32,747 bases of DNA from Candidatus Rifleibacteriota bacterium (GTDB lineage: Bacteria; Muiribacteriota; UBA6191; JACPRK01; JACQZM01): NCBI GenBank assembly GCA_016213885.1, contig JACQZM010000365.1, positions 1-32,747 on the forward strand. The letters run 5' to 3'. This document shows, piece by piece, positions 31,467 to 32,747 of the stretch. Numbering within the stretch: position 1 is the first letter of the stretch; each line of letters opens with the position of its first letter. Below the pieces are notes generated by a model, which saw nothing but the letters and a program-made list of their open reading frames with translations, did no database searches and was not told where the DNA came from. The position numbers were made by a program, and so were the translations under genes.

Positions 31467-32228
31467 ATCTCGGAAGATGCCGTCCGGCTCGGCCGCGGAG
31501 CCTGCGACGCGGTCGAGCAGAAATTCACAGGACGGCGGGCGTTTCCGAAAGACACCCCCTTCCGTGCCCAGGAGGGCCCTTGGATCCGGAAGCGGGCTCC
31601 GGATGTGGCTTGCGGAAGGCGTGAAAGTGACGCGATTCGCCTCGCAACGCCCCCAGGGACCACGGACCGGGCTTTTCATGGGCATTTTGGGCCGGAAAGG
31701 CCTTCCAGAGCCACTTTTTCAAGAGTACAATCGGTCGTCGACACCGGGCTGGTCCTGGGCACCCAGTGCCACTCCAGCCACCCCTGCAAGCAGCAGGGGG
31801 GCACCCTTCGAAGAAGGGGTCGAGAGGCGCGGCCTGATACCCACATGAAGCCGATCCATCATGGCCTCAACCCGCTACCGAAGAGTCTTCGCCTCTCGCC
31901 GTCATGCGACTTCCCCCGCGCGAGAAGGGGGGGGCCTCCGCCGGAGTTCCTGTCAGAAGCAGGCCCGAAAGTCGAAACCATGACACCACGGGTTTCGTGA
32001 GCACTGCGGGAAAGGTGAGTCGGAGAGGGGGTCCGTCGCGCCATCAGCATCAGCGGCCGCCGAGTGCCACCCGGGTGTGCCCCTCCGAAGCCGGCTCCAT
32101 GTCGTCATCGACACCACGGTGCAACAGGTTCGGGTGAAGTTGCTGGTCCGAGCGGCAATCCGTGGTATTTCGGGTTAGGCTACTGAACAAATACTGGTAT
32201 GCCGACTCCAGCGAAACGGGGGTTGGGG
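31467..32228. other. Long non-coding region with an RNA-like structured element
   Basis: About 760 bp without a convincing gene; third-position bias is lost in every frame. A TACAAT box near 31725 precedes a compact structure at 31766-31818: outer stem GTGCC / GGCAC, inner hairpin CCCCTGC-AAGCA-GCAGGGG, then CCCTTC-GAA-GAAGGG. A 13-bp inverted repeat CGAAGAGTCTTCG lies at about 31878-31890. It could encode a small RNA or a long leader of the next gene. Confidence 0.4.
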
Positions 32229-32747
32229 ATGAGTTCTCAGGTGTTGGCGCGGTTCACGGTGGCGTGCGTGGCTCTGGTCATCGTGGCTCTTGGGGGGGGG
32301 GCCGACTCCCTGGCGGCAGGGTCCTCGACCCGACCACCGGACCTGACCCTGCACGTACCGCGGCCTGGCCAGTCCCTGGCGTCCACGGAGCCGATCAAGC
32401 ACCTGGTGGCCGTGCGGTGGGTGAAGTTCACCTGGAACGATGGCGAGCGGGGCTACCGTCTCTCGACGACGCAGAAGGCGGCCGACGCGGTCTCCCTCGT
32501 GTACACGACGGCGTCCGTGGTGGTACCGGGGCCGGCTCTGACCGTCCAGAAGAGCGTTCACATCGGTGCTGATCTGCTCGACAGTACCGAGATCACCCTC
32601 GAGCCGGGGCCCACCGTGGCCGGCTCGGCCCCGATCCCCGCCTTGGTCATCGGCCTGGCCCCGGTGAACGCGGCACTTGGCTCAAACGGTGCGGCGGCCC
32701 GTGCGGTGCGGGCGGTCGCCGCCCGGTCAGGCGAGGTCACGCTGACC
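32229..32747 (+). CDS. Secreted protein, 5' part, runs off the window
   Basis: Open from ATG 32229 to the last base, 173 codons without a stop. A signal peptide (ARFTVACVALVIVALGGGADSLA) is cut near residue 29. The mature part shows beta-strand patterns (HLVAVRWVKFTWNDGERGYR, AVSLVYTTASVVVPG) and many Ala/Val/Pro residues; no family recognised. A run of nine G at 32292-32300 encodes the GGG just after the signal helix. The G-rich sequence before the ATG gives a weak ribosome-binding site. Confidence 0.6.
   Translation, partial: MSSQVLARFTVACVALVIVALGGGADSLAAGSSTRPPDLTLHVPRPGQSLASTEPIKHLVAVRWVKFTWNDGERGYRLSTTQKAADAVSLVYTTASVVVPGPALTVQKSVHIGADLLDSTEITLEPGPTVAGSAPIPALVIGLAPVNAALGSNGAAARAVRAVAARSGEVTLT

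Overview
The window is about 32.7 kb of GC-rich bacterial DNA with dense, strongly GC3-biased genes on both strands. The genes point to a diderm bacterium: penicillin-binding protein 1C, a lipoprotein, a PilT-type retraction ATPase and several secreted proteins. Membrane Ser/Thr kinases, two-CW and TY-Chap-like small proteins, glycine-rich RRM proteins and radical SAM proteins suggest a deltaproteobacteria- or Myxococcota-like lineage or a candidate phylum. No rRNA or tRNA marker is present, so this placement is only a guess. I saw no CRISPR array, insertion sequence, phage module or tRNA.

Layout. 1-661: the 3' end of a gene whose product carries a Pep-13-like motif of the transglutaminase-elicitor family. 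849-1328 (-): a small HTH protein. 1437-7813 (-): a tight three-gene envelope operon running from a double-module GT-C glycosyltransferase through a YihY/BrkB membrane protein to pbpC. 8092-8800 (-): a lipoprotein coupled to a cyclic-nucleotide-binding protein. 9019-13093 (+): a zinc-ribbon TPR protein, a RaSEA-like radical SAM protein and a PiT phosphate transporter. 13103-14614 (-): a PilT ATPase with an unusual two-helix membrane tail. 14933-15511 (-): a secreted Cys/His-rich protein ending in a (CXXX)8 tail, behind a good sigma70-type promoter and a long structured leader. 16116-17892: two glycine-rich RRM paralogues flanking an endonuclease/exonuclease/phosphatase gene. 18101-21548 (+): a Ppx/GppA-like protein and a transmembrane Ser/Thr kinase. 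21675-22650 (+): a 51-residue basic protein and a small membrane protein. 22676-26638 (-): a large unknown secreted protein, a two-CW protein and a small secreted protein. 27185-28102 (+): a secreted seven-repeat, probably beta-propeller, protein. 28241-29318 (+): a TY-Chap-like protein overlapping a membrane protein. 29460-31405 (+): a hybrid histidine kinase broken by a frameshifting deletion that removes the ATP-binding G1 box. 31406-32228: non-coding and structured. 32229-32747 (+): the start of a secreted protein that runs off the window.

Two genome-scale signals cut across the genes. One is a family of intergenic palindromic repeats: a 45-bp module at five places, in both orientations, sometimes joined to a second module of about 90 bp. 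The other is promoters whose -10 box lies 7-11 nt from the start codon, which predicts leaderless or nearly leaderless mRNAs (HTH gene, GT-C operon, TPR gene). All functional calls rest on reading the translated sequence; no database search was run.
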